In this document: positions 1-5,597 of the stretch, in pieces
Numbering within the stretch: position 1 is the stretch's first letter
Layout of the letters: the number at the start of each line of letters is the position of its first letter
From: Acidobacteriota bacterium
GTDB taxonomy: Bacteria; Acidobacteriota; Polarisedimenticolia; Gp22-AA2
Assembly: GCA_016177515.1 (NCBI GenBank)
Contig: JACOUZ010000235.1
Coordinates: forward strand, 1-8,870
DNA: 8,870 nt
Reading direction: 5' to 3'
Notes under the pieces: model-generated
Told to the model about the DNA's origin: nothing
The model's database searches: none
Seen by the model: the letters and a program-made list of their open reading frames with translations, nothing else
Translations under genes and position numbers: made by a program

Positions 1-1
1 G

Positions 2-238
2 AACTACGCGGTGTACAAGGGAGTGATCGGCGATTGGACGAGCCACACCCCTTATTCATGCTCCACCGGAGGAGCCACATCCGTGACGGTGGCCGCCGGC
101 TCGGGTGACCTATACTTCCTCATCGTTCCGCTCGATGGGATCTCCGAGGGTAGCTACGGTACCGACTGGGCCGGTGCCGAACGCGCGCCGTCTGCCGGCG
201 CTTGCATCCAGGCGCAGAATCTCGGGGCCTGCCCGTGA
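2..238 (+). CDS. C-terminal end of a secreted/surface protein (5' truncated)
   Basis: The frame is open from the window edge and stops with TGA at 236-238, giving the last 78 residues of a longer protein. The fragment is rich in Gly, Ser, Thr and aromatic residues with short beta-strand-like stretches (SVTVAAGSGDLYFLIVPLDG), and it has two late cysteines, one just before the end (tail ACIQAQNLGACP). The pattern 'YFLIVPLDG-EGSYGTD-GAERA-C-QNL-CP' resembles the C-terminal tail I recall on large exported repeat or peptidase-like proteins of Acidobacteriota-like genomes. The tail may help anchoring or export, but that is inference. Nothing of the catalytic or repeat part is inside the window, so the main function cannot be named. 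The codon pattern is that of a real gene. A GTG at 11 lies in frame but is only an internal valine. The first base of the window belongs to the preceding codon. Confidence 0.7.
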   Translation, partial: NYAVYKGVIGDWTSHTPYSCSTGGATSVTVAAGSGDLYFLIVPLDGISEGSYGTDWAGAERAPSAGACIQAQNLGACP

Positions 239-258
239 AGCGCGCGGGACGGCTTTTT
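231..258 (+). terminator. possible weak intrinsic terminator
   Basis: The stop codon of the upstream gene sits inside a short GC-rich segment that can pair either CCCG (232-235) with CGGG (245-248) or CCGT (233-236) with ACGG (249-252). A run of five T follows at 254-258. The stems are only 4 bp, so this is a weak candidate. Its position right at the gene end is the main support. Confidence 0.3.
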
Positions 259-565
259 GCCTGAGGTCGCCCGCGATGTCAGGGAGAACCCATTACGACC
301 TGCCGTCCGCGCGGACCGGAAAGCCGCGGAGCGGATGGCAGACGCCGCCGGGCGCAGGATCCAGGAGCTGATAGTGCCCGTCCACATGACCGTGGACCGG
401 ACCACGGCTCTCTCCGCCGCCCACGGAGTCAACGATGTCCATTGGATGCGCACGCTGCGGATCGCCACCGGGCAGCCGGCCGACCCGTTCGGGAAGCAGT
501 TGGACGGGGAAAAGACCACGAATGGGTCTAGTCCTGTGTTCTTTGTCCTATTCCCGGAGCCTTGA
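257..565 (+). CDS. doubtful small ORF, no recognised family
   Basis: An open frame of 102 codons starts with TTG at 257 (an internal ATG lies at 335) and ends with TGA at 563-565. Codon third positions are mostly G or C up to about position 490, which looks gene-like, and then drift to mixed A/T. The predicted product is polar, with no signal peptide, no membrane segment and no motif I recognise. There is no convincing ribosome binding site before either start, and the last codons run into the tRNA fragment. It may be a decayed remnant of a gene carried next to the tRNA, or chance. I include it because it covers most of an otherwise empty stretch. Confidence 0.2.
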   Translation: MPEVARDVRENPLRPAVRADRKAAERMADAAGRRIQELIVPVHMTVDRTTALSAAHGVNDVHWMRTLRIATGQPADPFGKQLDGEKTTNGSSPVFFVLFPEP

Positions 566-616
566 AATCCCCTGACCCTCTGGGCCATGTGGGTTCGACT
601 CCCACCCCCGGCACCA
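561..616 (+). pseudogene. 3' fragment of a class II tRNA gene (probably tRNA-Leu), candidate att site
   Basis: Reading 5' to 3', the sequence matches the second half of a class II tRNA. It has an anticodon-loop-like CTTGAAA (561-567), 3' anticodon-stem strand TCCCC (568-572), and a long variable arm TGACCC-TCT-GGGCCA (573-587, one A-C mismatch). After one base comes a perfect T arm GTGGG-TTCGACT-CCCAC (589-605), then acceptor 3' strand CCCCGGC (606-612), discriminator A and encoded CCA (613-616). The 5' partner GCCGGGG, D arm and 5' anticodon stem are absent in the ~85 bases where they should be. The bases 556-560 pair only partly with 568-572. The long variable arm plus discriminator A favours leucine. 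The loop alone would read as UGA (serine), but homology may already be lost there. A 3' tRNA fragment of this kind is the usual right-hand scar of a tRNA-targeting integrative element. Read so, the element lies to the left and the intact tRNA beyond the window. Confidence 0.75.
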
Positions 617-645
617 TCATTAAAATAGATAATGTCGATATGACT
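617..645 (+). promoter_or_regulatory. AT-rich leader with possible -10 for nhaR
   Basis: Directly after the tRNA fragment the composition drops to an AT-rich stretch, with TAAAAT at 621-626 and GATAAT at 628-633 as -10-like hexamers. No good -35 hexamer sits at the right distance. That would be typical of an activator-dependent promoter but is not proof. It is the best place for transcription of the downstream LysR gene to start. Confidence 0.35.
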
Positions 646-678
646 CCTCGCTCAAACCGAGGTACCCTGCTCGAGTCA
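641..678 (+). promoter_or_regulatory. LysR-box-like dyad and hairpin before nhaR
   Basis: CCTCG (646-650) and CGAGG (658-662) form an inverted repeat separated by 7 bases. The central T (648) and A (660) are exactly 11 bases apart, which is the T-N11-A pattern of LysR-family binding sites. An outer inverted repeat, TGACTC (641-646) with GAGTCA (673-678), encloses it and ends on the A of the nhaR start codon. The region could therefore serve as an autoregulatory operator, as an mRNA hairpin over the start, or both. Confidence 0.4.
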
Positions 679-1685
679 TGCAGTGGCTCAACTATCACCA
701 CCTGCTCTATTTTTGGATCGTCGCGCGGGAGGGGAGCATCGCCCGCGCCACGAAGGAGCTCCGACTCGCCGAGCCGACGATCCGCGGCCAAATCCACCGT
801 CTCGAGCAGGTTCTCGGGGAGAAGCTGTTCGAGCGCTCAGGTCGTCGCCTCGTTCTCACGGAATGCGGCCGCCTCGCCTACGACTACGCCGGCGAGATTT
901 TTTCTATGGGTCGCGAATTCATGGAAGTATTGAAGGGCCGGGGCGGTGTTAGACCGGCGCGGCTGCGTGTCGGCGTCGCCGACGTGCTGCCGAAAGCGAT
1001 CGTCCGCAGGGCGCTTGAGCCAGCGCTCCACGCGGACGTGCCGATCCGGCTCGTTTGCCACGGGGACAACAGCGTGGAGGAGTTCATTGATCAACTCACC
1101 GCGCACGCTCTGGACCTCGTGCTTGCGGACGCCCCGGCCCCCCCCGGTCGGGCCAAAGTATTCAATCATCGCCTCGGCGAGTGCGGGACGACCATCTTCG
1201 GAGCAGCATCCCTCGCCAGGTCGCGCCGGAAGGGATTCCCACAGTCGCTCGATGCCGCCCCGTTTCTTGCGGCGGGCCTGCGGTCGGCGCGCCGTCTTGG
1301 TCTCGAGCAATGGTTCGACGAGCACGCACTGCAACCGAACATCGTGGCGGAGATCGACGACAGTTCGCTCATCATGGAACTGGGACAGGGAGGGGAGGGC
1401 CTTTTCACCGGTCCATCGTTCCTTGAGAGCGAAATCTGCGGGCGGTACACCGTGCAGGTCGTCGGACGGCTGCCGGACCTCCGGCAGCAGTTCTACGCCA
1501 TCTCGGCCGAGCGGCGCGTCAGGCATCCCAGTGTCCTTGCGACCTGTGACGCAATCTGCGAGCGTCTCGTCACGCTGGCGTCACGAGAGGGGTGCGGAGC
1601 GGTGGGCGCTCACTCCAGGCAGAGCGCTCGGCACGGGCGTCGATCGGCCCGCCCGTCCGCGCGGATGATCGCGCCCCGCGGTTAG
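678..1685 (+). CDS. nhaR: LysR-family transcriptional regulator, NhaR type
   Basis: The product is a 335-residue LysR regulator. In characterised relatives NhaR is a cytoplasmic activator of Na+/H+ antiporter genes that responds to sodium. The N-terminal winged helix-turn-helix spans about residues 4-64 (MQWLNYHHLLYFWIVAREGS, recognition region around AEPTIRGQIHRLEQ). The effector-binding domain follows from about residue 95. The hallmarks I recognise as NhaR-like are the 'WLNYHHLLYFW' start, 'LFERSGRRLVLTECG', 'RLRVGVADVLPK' and the 'VFNHRLGECGTTIFG' segment (161-175). The ATG at 678 starts right at the conserved N-terminus, but it has no clear Shine-Dalgarno sequence. About 30 Arg/Ser-rich residues at the C-terminus (from ~305) exceed the E. 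coli length of about 300 and look like an extension or a small read-through. No nhaA gene is adjacent. The only antiporter-like gene in the window is the partial one at 8626-8870. Confidence 0.88.
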   Translation: MQWLNYHHLLYFWIVAREGSIARATKELRLAEPTIRGQIHRLEQVLGEKLFERSGRRLVLTECGRLAYDYAGEIFSMGREFMEVLKGRGGVRPARLRVGVADVLPKAIVRRALEPALHADVPIRLVCHGDNSVEEFIDQLTAHALDLVLADAPAPPGRAKVFNHRLGECGTTIFGAASLARSRRKGFPQSLDAAPFLAAGLRSARRLGLEQWFDEHALQPNIVAEIDDSSLIMELGQGGEGLFTGPSFLESEICGRYTVQVVGRLPDLRQQFYAISAERRVRHPSVLATCDAICERLVTLASREGCGAVGAHSRQSARHGRRSARPSARMIAPRG

Positions 1686-1769
1686 CGCCGCCTCAATGAT
1701 GCCGCTTCGCCGGGAGCTCCTTGCACCGGGAAGGGTGACCCGCACGCTCCCCCGCCGCCATGATTCTGG

Positions 1770-1798
1770 TTGACTCGACCGCCGCCCTGATCAAAAAT
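1770..1798 (+). promoter_or_regulatory. candidate sigma70-type promoter of the TetR gene
   Basis: TTGACT (1770-1775) as a -35 and AAAAAT (1793-1798) as a -10 are separated by 17 bases, matching five and four of six consensus positions. The promoter lies in the only AT-richer patch between the two regulator genes, and the operator array begins at its -10 end. That arrangement suits autorepression. Confidence 0.45.
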
Positions 1799-1829
1799 GA
1801 CCATCGGGTCACATGTGACCAATGAGTCA
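1789..1829 (+). promoter_or_regulatory. phased operator array for a TetR-type repressor
   Basis: Half-sites in alternating orientation start every 9 bases: TGACC (1798-1802), GGTCA (1807-1811), TGACC (1816-1820) and AGTCA (1825-1829, one mismatch), with a degenerate GATCA (1789-1793) in the same register. Neighbouring half-sites form overlapping dyads, including the perfect 14-bp palindrome GGTCACATGTGACC (1807-1820). Inverted repeats of this size just upstream of a tetR gene are typical binding sites for the encoded repressor. Overlapping dyads suggest that more than one dimer binds. Confidence 0.6.
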
Positions 1830-1868
1830 TATCATGCGAAATCGGATGGTGCCCGTTGGGGCACCCTG

Positions 1869-2579
1869 ATGATCGCCGCCCGCCGTCCCGCGGTCGTCGA
1901 TCGTCGGGCCCGCCGGATGGCGTCGACTCGAAGAGACCTTCTGCTCGCAGGACGCACGTTGTTCAGCGAGAAGGGGCTCTACGAATCAAGAGTCGAGGAG
2001 ATCACTGAGAGGGCGGATATCGGCAAGGGGACGCTCTATAGATACTTCCGCAGCAAGGAGGACTTGATCCTTGCCGTGGTGGACGCGGGCTTCGAGGATC
2101 TCCGCCTGCGTGTGGCGGAGCGGATCGCGGGGCGGGACCGGCTCGGGGCGAGGGTAGAGGCCATCGCACGGGCGCACGTCGAGTTCTTCGCGGAGAATGC
2201 GGACCTGATGAGAATCTTCCACCAAGTCCGCGGGATGCTGAAGTTCAATCGCACAGAGTGGCGCCCTCTCCGCGGCAGCCTGCGGGCTCACCTGGCGTTC
2301 CTCGCGGCCGAGCTGCGTCAGGCGGGCGATTCGGCACGGATGGGAGAGCGACAGATCGAGGATCTGGCCATTCTGATCTTCGGGAGCGTCTCGGGCACGC
2401 TGTCGGTCCGCATCGCCGCGGACCCGAAAGCAGAGATAGCGACCGGAGCTTTGGGTGTCGTCGCCGCCTTGAGGGCCATGTGCCAGGGCCTCCTTGCCCT
2501 GGCGAACGGGCGCCCTGTGCGACCGCCGGGCCGGGAGCCGGCGCCCGGCACCGCCAGGCGCCGGGGACGATGGGGGTGA
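1869..2579 (+). CDS. TetR/AcrR-family transcriptional regulator
   Basis: The product is a 236-residue one-component repressor. The N-terminal DNA-binding domain covers about residues 20-70, with the family pattern LLLAGRTLFSEKGLYES, EEITERADIGKGTLYRYF (recognition helix about 51-60) and SKEDLILAVVD. The remaining helices (75-215) form the ligand-binding and dimerisation domain, whose ligand cannot be read from sequence. The frame is open from an ATG at 1797, but that start would place the operator array inside the coding region and add 24 residues with no family resemblance. I chose ATG 1869, with a weak GGGG at 1858-1861; ATG 1917 is possible. The C-terminal ~20 residues are Pro/Arg-rich. 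The gene ends 2 bases before the best start of the MscS gene, so the two are very probably co-transcribed and both under control of this repressor. Confidence 0.88.
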   Translation: MIAARRPAVVDRRARRMASTRRDLLLAGRTLFSEKGLYESRVEEITERADIGKGTLYRYFRSKEDLILAVVDAGFEDLRLRVAERIAGRDRLGARVEAIARAHVEFFAENADLMRIFHQVRGMLKFNRTEWRPLRGSLRAHLAFLAAELRQAGDSARMGERQIEDLAILIFGSVSGTLSVRIAADPKAEIATGALGVVAALRAMCQGLLALANGRPVRPPGREPAPGTARRRGRWG

Positions 2580-2581
2580 AC

Positions 2582-3670
2582 ATGGGGAGGGCAATCGACT
2601 ATCAGTGGATCATCGCTCTCGGTGTGCTGCTCGCGGCCGTAATCTCCGGATATCTGACACGAATCCTGGTGATCCGTCGGCTCGCAGGGATTCTGGCTCG
2701 GACTGACACCGACGTCGACGATCTCGCCCTCAAGTCCGTTCGCGGCCACGTGCCGTTCTGGTTTCTGCTCGGGGGCCTGGTCTTGGCCGCGCGCATCGTG
2801 CCGGTGGCGCCCCATCTGGGCGACCTCGCCGTGCGCGCCGCGGCCGCCTTCCTTGTGATCTCACTGTCGGTCGCGGCGGCGTCCTTCAGCACCGCCCTGC
2901 TCAGGCGCCGAGCGACGCGCGCCGGCGGGACCGCGGCCGCGACGAGCCTGAGCGTCAACGTGGCCCGCGCGTCGATCCTCACACTCGGGGGCCTGCTCCT
3001 TCTCTCGAACCTGGGGATCTCAATCACGCCGCTGCTGACGGCTCTCGGTGTCGGATCGCTCGCGGTCGCCCTGGCGCTGCAGCCGACGCTGACGAACTTC
3101 ATCGCCGGCGTCCACATCTCGGTGGCGCGGCCCATCCGCGTGGGGGACTTCGTCCAATTGGAGACCGGAACTCAAGGATATGTCGAGGACATCAACTGGC
3201 GCGCGACCCGGATCCGGGAACTTCCCAACAACATCATCATCGTGCCCAATGCGCGCGTGGCGGAAATGATCCTCACGAACTTCGCGATGCCGGAGCCGGA
3301 GCAGGCCGCACTCGTACAGGTCGGGGTGGCCTACGGCTCCGACATGCGGAAAGTCGAGCAGGTGACCTGCCAGGTGGCCCGCGAGACCCTGCGCTCGGTG
3401 CCGGGCGGCGTGCCGAATTTCGACCCCTTCATCCGCTATCACACGTTCGGCGACTCCTCGATCAACTTCACCGTGATCCTGCGGGTGAAAGAGTTCACGG
3501 ATCGATACCTGGTCACGCATGAATTCATGAAACGCCTGAAAGCCCGCTACGATGAGGATGGCATCGAGATCCCGTTCCCGCAGCGCGTGGTGCACTCTCC
3601 GGCCCCCTCAGGAGTGCCCGTGACGGCCGAGGCCGTACGCCCGGCCGGCGGCGGGAGTGACGGGCCCTGA
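2582..3670 (+). CDS. MscS-family mechanosensitive ion channel
   Basis: The product is a 362-residue inner-membrane channel of the small-conductance mechanosensitive family, which releases ions and small solutes when membrane tension rises after osmotic downshock. Hydrophobic segments lie at about residues 8-30, 57-77, 84-107 and 129-147. The pore-lining Gly/Ala-rich helix at 150-180 includes LGVGSLAVALALQPTLTNF. The beta-domain signature follows as RPIRVGDFVQL (183-193), then GYVEDINWRATRIRELPNN (199-217) and IVPNARV (220-226). The alpha/beta C-terminal domain ends with GIEIPFPQR (327-335). It has more membrane segments than E. coli MscS, as in many larger relatives. ATG 2582 is preferred because GGGGGTG lies just upstream; ATG 2570, which overlaps tetR by 10 bases, is the alternative. 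The same frame is open back to 2258, but that part only shadows tetR. Control of a channel gene by an adjacent TetR regulator is suggested by the 2-base gap. Confidence 0.93.
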   Translation: MGRAIDYQWIIALGVLLAAVISGYLTRILVIRRLAGILARTDTDVDDLALKSVRGHVPFWFLLGGLVLAARIVPVAPHLGDLAVRAAAAFLVISLSVAAASFSTALLRRRATRAGGTAAATSLSVNVARASILTLGGLLLLSNLGISITPLLTALGVGSLAVALALQPTLTNFIAGVHISVARPIRVGDFVQLETGTQGYVEDINWRATRIRELPNNIIIVPNARVAEMILTNFAMPEPEQAALVQVGVAYGSDMRKVEQVTCQVARETLRSVPGGVPNFDPFIRYHTFGDSSINFTVILRVKEFTDRYLVTHEFMKRLKARYDEDGIEIPFPQRVVHSPAPSGVPVTAEAVRPAGGGSDGP

Positions 3671-3763
3671 TGGCTCACCCGGGGCCCTTCCGGTGGCCGC
3701 GGGGCGATGCTTCGGACGTTCCCCTGGACGGTGAGGTGGTCTGACCTGCAGGAGTGTGAGCCC
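3671..3763 (+). other. spacer between the MscS and nitrilase genes
   Basis: This 93-base GC-rich spacer has no convincing promoter or T-tract terminator. A 7-bp inverted repeat, GGCTCAC (3672-3678) and GTGAGCC (3756-3762), flanks most of it. A clear ribosome binding site GGAG (3751-3754) stands 9 bases before the nitrilase ATG. Read-through from the MscS gene is plausible. Confidence 0.4.
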
Positions 3764-4651
3764 ATGGAAAGGATTCGAATCGCGTCGCTGCAGTACTACA
3801 TAAGACCGGTCCGGACGTTCGATCAGTTCCAGGACCAGGTGGAGGCGCTCGTCGAGACGGCGGTGGACAATCGCTGCCACCTGATCGTGTTCCCGGAGTA
3901 CTTCACGGTCCAGCTCCTAACGCTGGGAAGCGTGAAGCGCCCGATTCACGAGCAGGTCCGGGATCTGGCCAAGCAGTCCTCCCGCTTCGTCGACCTGATG
4001 AGCGGCCTGGCCCGGAAGGGAGGCCTCTATATCGTCGCCGGGACGATCCCCACGGTCGATGCAGAGTCCGAGGCGGTCTACAACCAGGGTTTCCTGTTCA
4101 GTCCCACGGGCGAGCACGGGATCCAGAAGAAACTCCATCTGACCCGCTTCGAATCGGAGGAATGGCTGATCTCGCCGGGCGAGCGTCTCCGGATCTTCGA
4201 CACGAAGCTTGGGAGACTGGCGATCACGATCTGCTACGACATCGAGTTTCCCGAGCTGGCGCGGGCGGCCGCCCGGCAGGGGGCGATCCTCCTCATCGTT
4301 CCGAGCTGCACCGACGACCGGCAGAGCTTTCTGCGCGTCCGATACTGCGCCCAGGCCCGGACCATCGAAAACCAGGTCTACGTCATCCAGTCCTCCACGG
4401 TCGGTTCCCTCCCGATGGTTCCCGCGGTCTCCCTGAACTATGGCCAAGCCTCGATTCTGACCCCGAGCGACTTCGCCTTCTCACGGGACGGCATCCTGGC
4501 GGAGGGAACTCCGAACCAGGAAAGCATGATTATCGGGGAGCTCAATCTGACAACAATCCTCGAGAGCCGGCAACACGGCACGGTGCTGCCGCTCCGCGAC
4601 AGCAGCACGACCGCCGAGGTTGTCTCGAAGCTGGAGGTGGTGCCGTTGTGA
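3764..4651 (+). CDS. carbon-nitrogen hydrolase (nitrilase superfamily)
   Basis: The product is a 295-residue cytoplasmic amidohydrolase or nitrilase-like enzyme that attacks a C-N bond through a catalytic cysteine. The Glu-Lys-Cys triad is visible as Glu45 in VFPEYF, Lys123 in KKLHLTRFE and Cys157 in TICYDIEFPE, and the length is normal for the family. Substrate cannot be deduced: the family includes amidases, omega-amidases, N-carbamoyl hydrolases and amidases acting on acylated amines. ATG 3764 is preferred over the upstream ATG at 3707 because it has a good GGAG 9 bases upstream and begins exactly at the conserved MERIRIASLQ strand. The stop overlaps the GTG start of the GNAT gene (GTGA), implying translational coupling. 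In proteins such as Bacillus YhcX these two domains occur fused in one chain, in the opposite order, so this pair looks like an unfused version. Confidence 0.93.
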   Translation: MERIRIASLQYYIRPVRTFDQFQDQVEALVETAVDNRCHLIVFPEYFTVQLLTLGSVKRPIHEQVRDLAKQSSRFVDLMSGLARKGGLYIVAGTIPTVDAESEAVYNQGFLFSPTGEHGIQKKLHLTRFESEEWLISPGERLRIFDTKLGRLAITICYDIEFPELARAAARQGAILLIVPSCTDDRQSFLRVRYCAQARTIENQVYVIQSSTVGSLPMVPAVSLNYGQASILTPSDFAFSRDGILAEGTPNQESMIIGELNLTTILESRQHGTVLPLRDSSTTAEVVSKLEVVPL

Positions 4652-5373
4652 CCCGCAGCCCCATCGATGTCACCGTCCGCACGACGGGAGCGGAGGATTT
4701 CCCCTCGATCATCGAAATGACCAAGAGGGTTTACCCGGTCTCCGCGCCCTGGACGGAAGACCAGCTCGCCTCGCATCTCAGGGTCTTTCCCGAGGGACAG
4801 TTCGTGGCGGTGGAGAGCGCTTCCGGCCGCGTGATCGGCGCCGCCGCCAGCCTCATCGTCCTCTGGGACGACTACGACATGAAGATGAGCTGGCGCGACT
4901 TCACCGCACGGGGGACGTTCACCAATCATGACCCCGCGCGGGGTCGGACGCTCTACGGTGCCGAGGTCATGGTGCATCCCTCTTTCCAGGGGAAGGGCGT
5001 CGGCACGAGGCTCTATCACTCGCGCCGAGATCTGGTCCGGCGACTGCGGCTCCGGCGCATTCGCGCGGGGGCCCGCCTGCGCGGCTACCACCGGCATGCC
5101 GACGGGATGGGCGCGGAGGAGTACGCCATCAAGGTAGTCCGCGGCGATCTCTGGGACCCGACCGTTTCGTTCCAGATCCGTCGCGGGTTCCACGTCCTGG
5201 CGATCGTCCCCGGATACCTCCGTCACGACCCGGAGAGCCTGGGGTACGCGGCGGTCATCGAGTGGCTCAACTCGGAAGTGGCCCAGCCCGAGGACGCCGC
5301 CGGGCGCGACCCCCGATTCGACCCCGGGGCGGAGGCGAGAACCTGGCCGCCCCCTCTGGGATCGCAGCCTTGA
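4648..5373 (+). CDS. GNAT-family N-acetyltransferase
   Basis: The product is a 241-residue acyl-CoA-dependent N-acyltransferase. The N-terminal strand DVTVRTTGAEDFPSIIEM (7-24) is typical, and the acetyl-CoA-binding motif A appears as VMVHPSFQGKGVGTRLY (107-123) with the diagnostic Q-G-K-G-V-G loop. A segment rich in Arg/His and aromatics (135-165, including GARLRGYHRH) and a final strand FQIRRGFHVLAIVPGYL (175-191) follow. The GTG start at 4648 overlaps the nitrilase stop and has GGAGGTGG at 4633-4640, an excellent ribosome binding site. The same frame is open to 4162, but that part only shadows the nitrilase gene. The last ~30 residues are Pro/Asp/Arg-rich and probably disordered. Coupling to the nitrilase suggests one enzyme acylates an amine and the other removes or transfers the amide; this is inference. 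Confidence 0.9.
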   Translation: MTRSPIDVTVRTTGAEDFPSIIEMTKRVYPVSAPWTEDQLASHLRVFPEGQFVAVESASGRVIGAAASLIVLWDDYDMKMSWRDFTARGTFTNHDPARGRTLYGAEVMVHPSFQGKGVGTRLYHSRRDLVRRLRLRRIRAGARLRGYHRHADGMGAEEYAIKVVRGDLWDPTVSFQIRRGFHVLAIVPGYLRHDPESLGYAAVIEWLNSEVAQPEDAAGRDPRFDPGAEARTWPPPLGSQP

Positions 5374-5532
5374 GGACGTCGTGACCCTGCGGTGGATCGG
5401 CGTTCAAGGACGGGACCTTCTTCTCGAAATCCATCGCTGGCCGACGCGGCTGCTGCGCCGGAGGTCGGCCTTCCCCGGTGGAAGAGGACCGCACATCCGG
5501 GCTGCCCGGGTGCTGCGCCGCGGGGCCGCCGA

Positions 5533-5562
5533 TTGACCCGGCTATTGGCGGGTCGATACGAT
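5533..5562 (+). promoter_or_regulatory. candidate promoter with internal dyad for the permease gene
   Basis: TTGACC (5533-5538) and TACGAT (5557-5562) are separated by 18 bases and resemble -35 and -10 hexamers, ending 35 bases before the permease ATG. An inverted repeat GACCCG (5535-5540)-N8-CGGGTC (5549-5554) overlaps the -35 and fills the spacer, where a repressor would block polymerase. Its TGACC outer edge recalls the half-site of the TetR operator at 1798-1829, but the spacing differs. Confidence 0.45.
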
Positions 5563-5597
5563 ACGCGCGGCATCCGTCCCGCCGTGGAGCCTCCCCC

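Noticed and set aside
154..588. 144-codon minus-strand ORF across the tRNA fragment and the left gene end
   Set aside because: It overlaps a well-supported + strand coding end and the tRNA fragment, and has no recognisable motif.
561..616. tRNA split by a group I intron, or a tmRNA 3' end
   Set aside because: A group I intron would leave a 5' exon and conserved intron core upstream, and neither is visible in the window. The long variable arm before the T arm is tRNA-like and does not fit tmRNA, and the acceptor strand is not the tmRNA type.
528..797. Minus-strand ORF containing the string GVGVEPTWPRGSGDF
   Set aside because: This is the familiar artefact of translating a tRNA gene in reverse; the peptide covers the tRNA fragment at 561-616 and nhaR's start.
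1797..1868. Upstream ATG start for the TetR gene
   Set aside because: The start falls inside the -10 hexamer and operator array, and the extra 24 residues have no family resemblance.
3672..3762. GGCTCAC/GTGAGCC inverted repeat around the MscS-nitrilase spacer
   Set aside because: Two 7-bp arms 77 bases apart in a GC-rich region are weak evidence; no terminator or promoter elements accompany them.
5451..5520. Direct repeat TGCTGCGCCG at 5451-5460 and 5511-5520
   Set aside because: A 10-bp repeat of a GC-rich word exactly 60 bases apart in a non-coding spacer is not enough to call a functional repeat or insertion scar.
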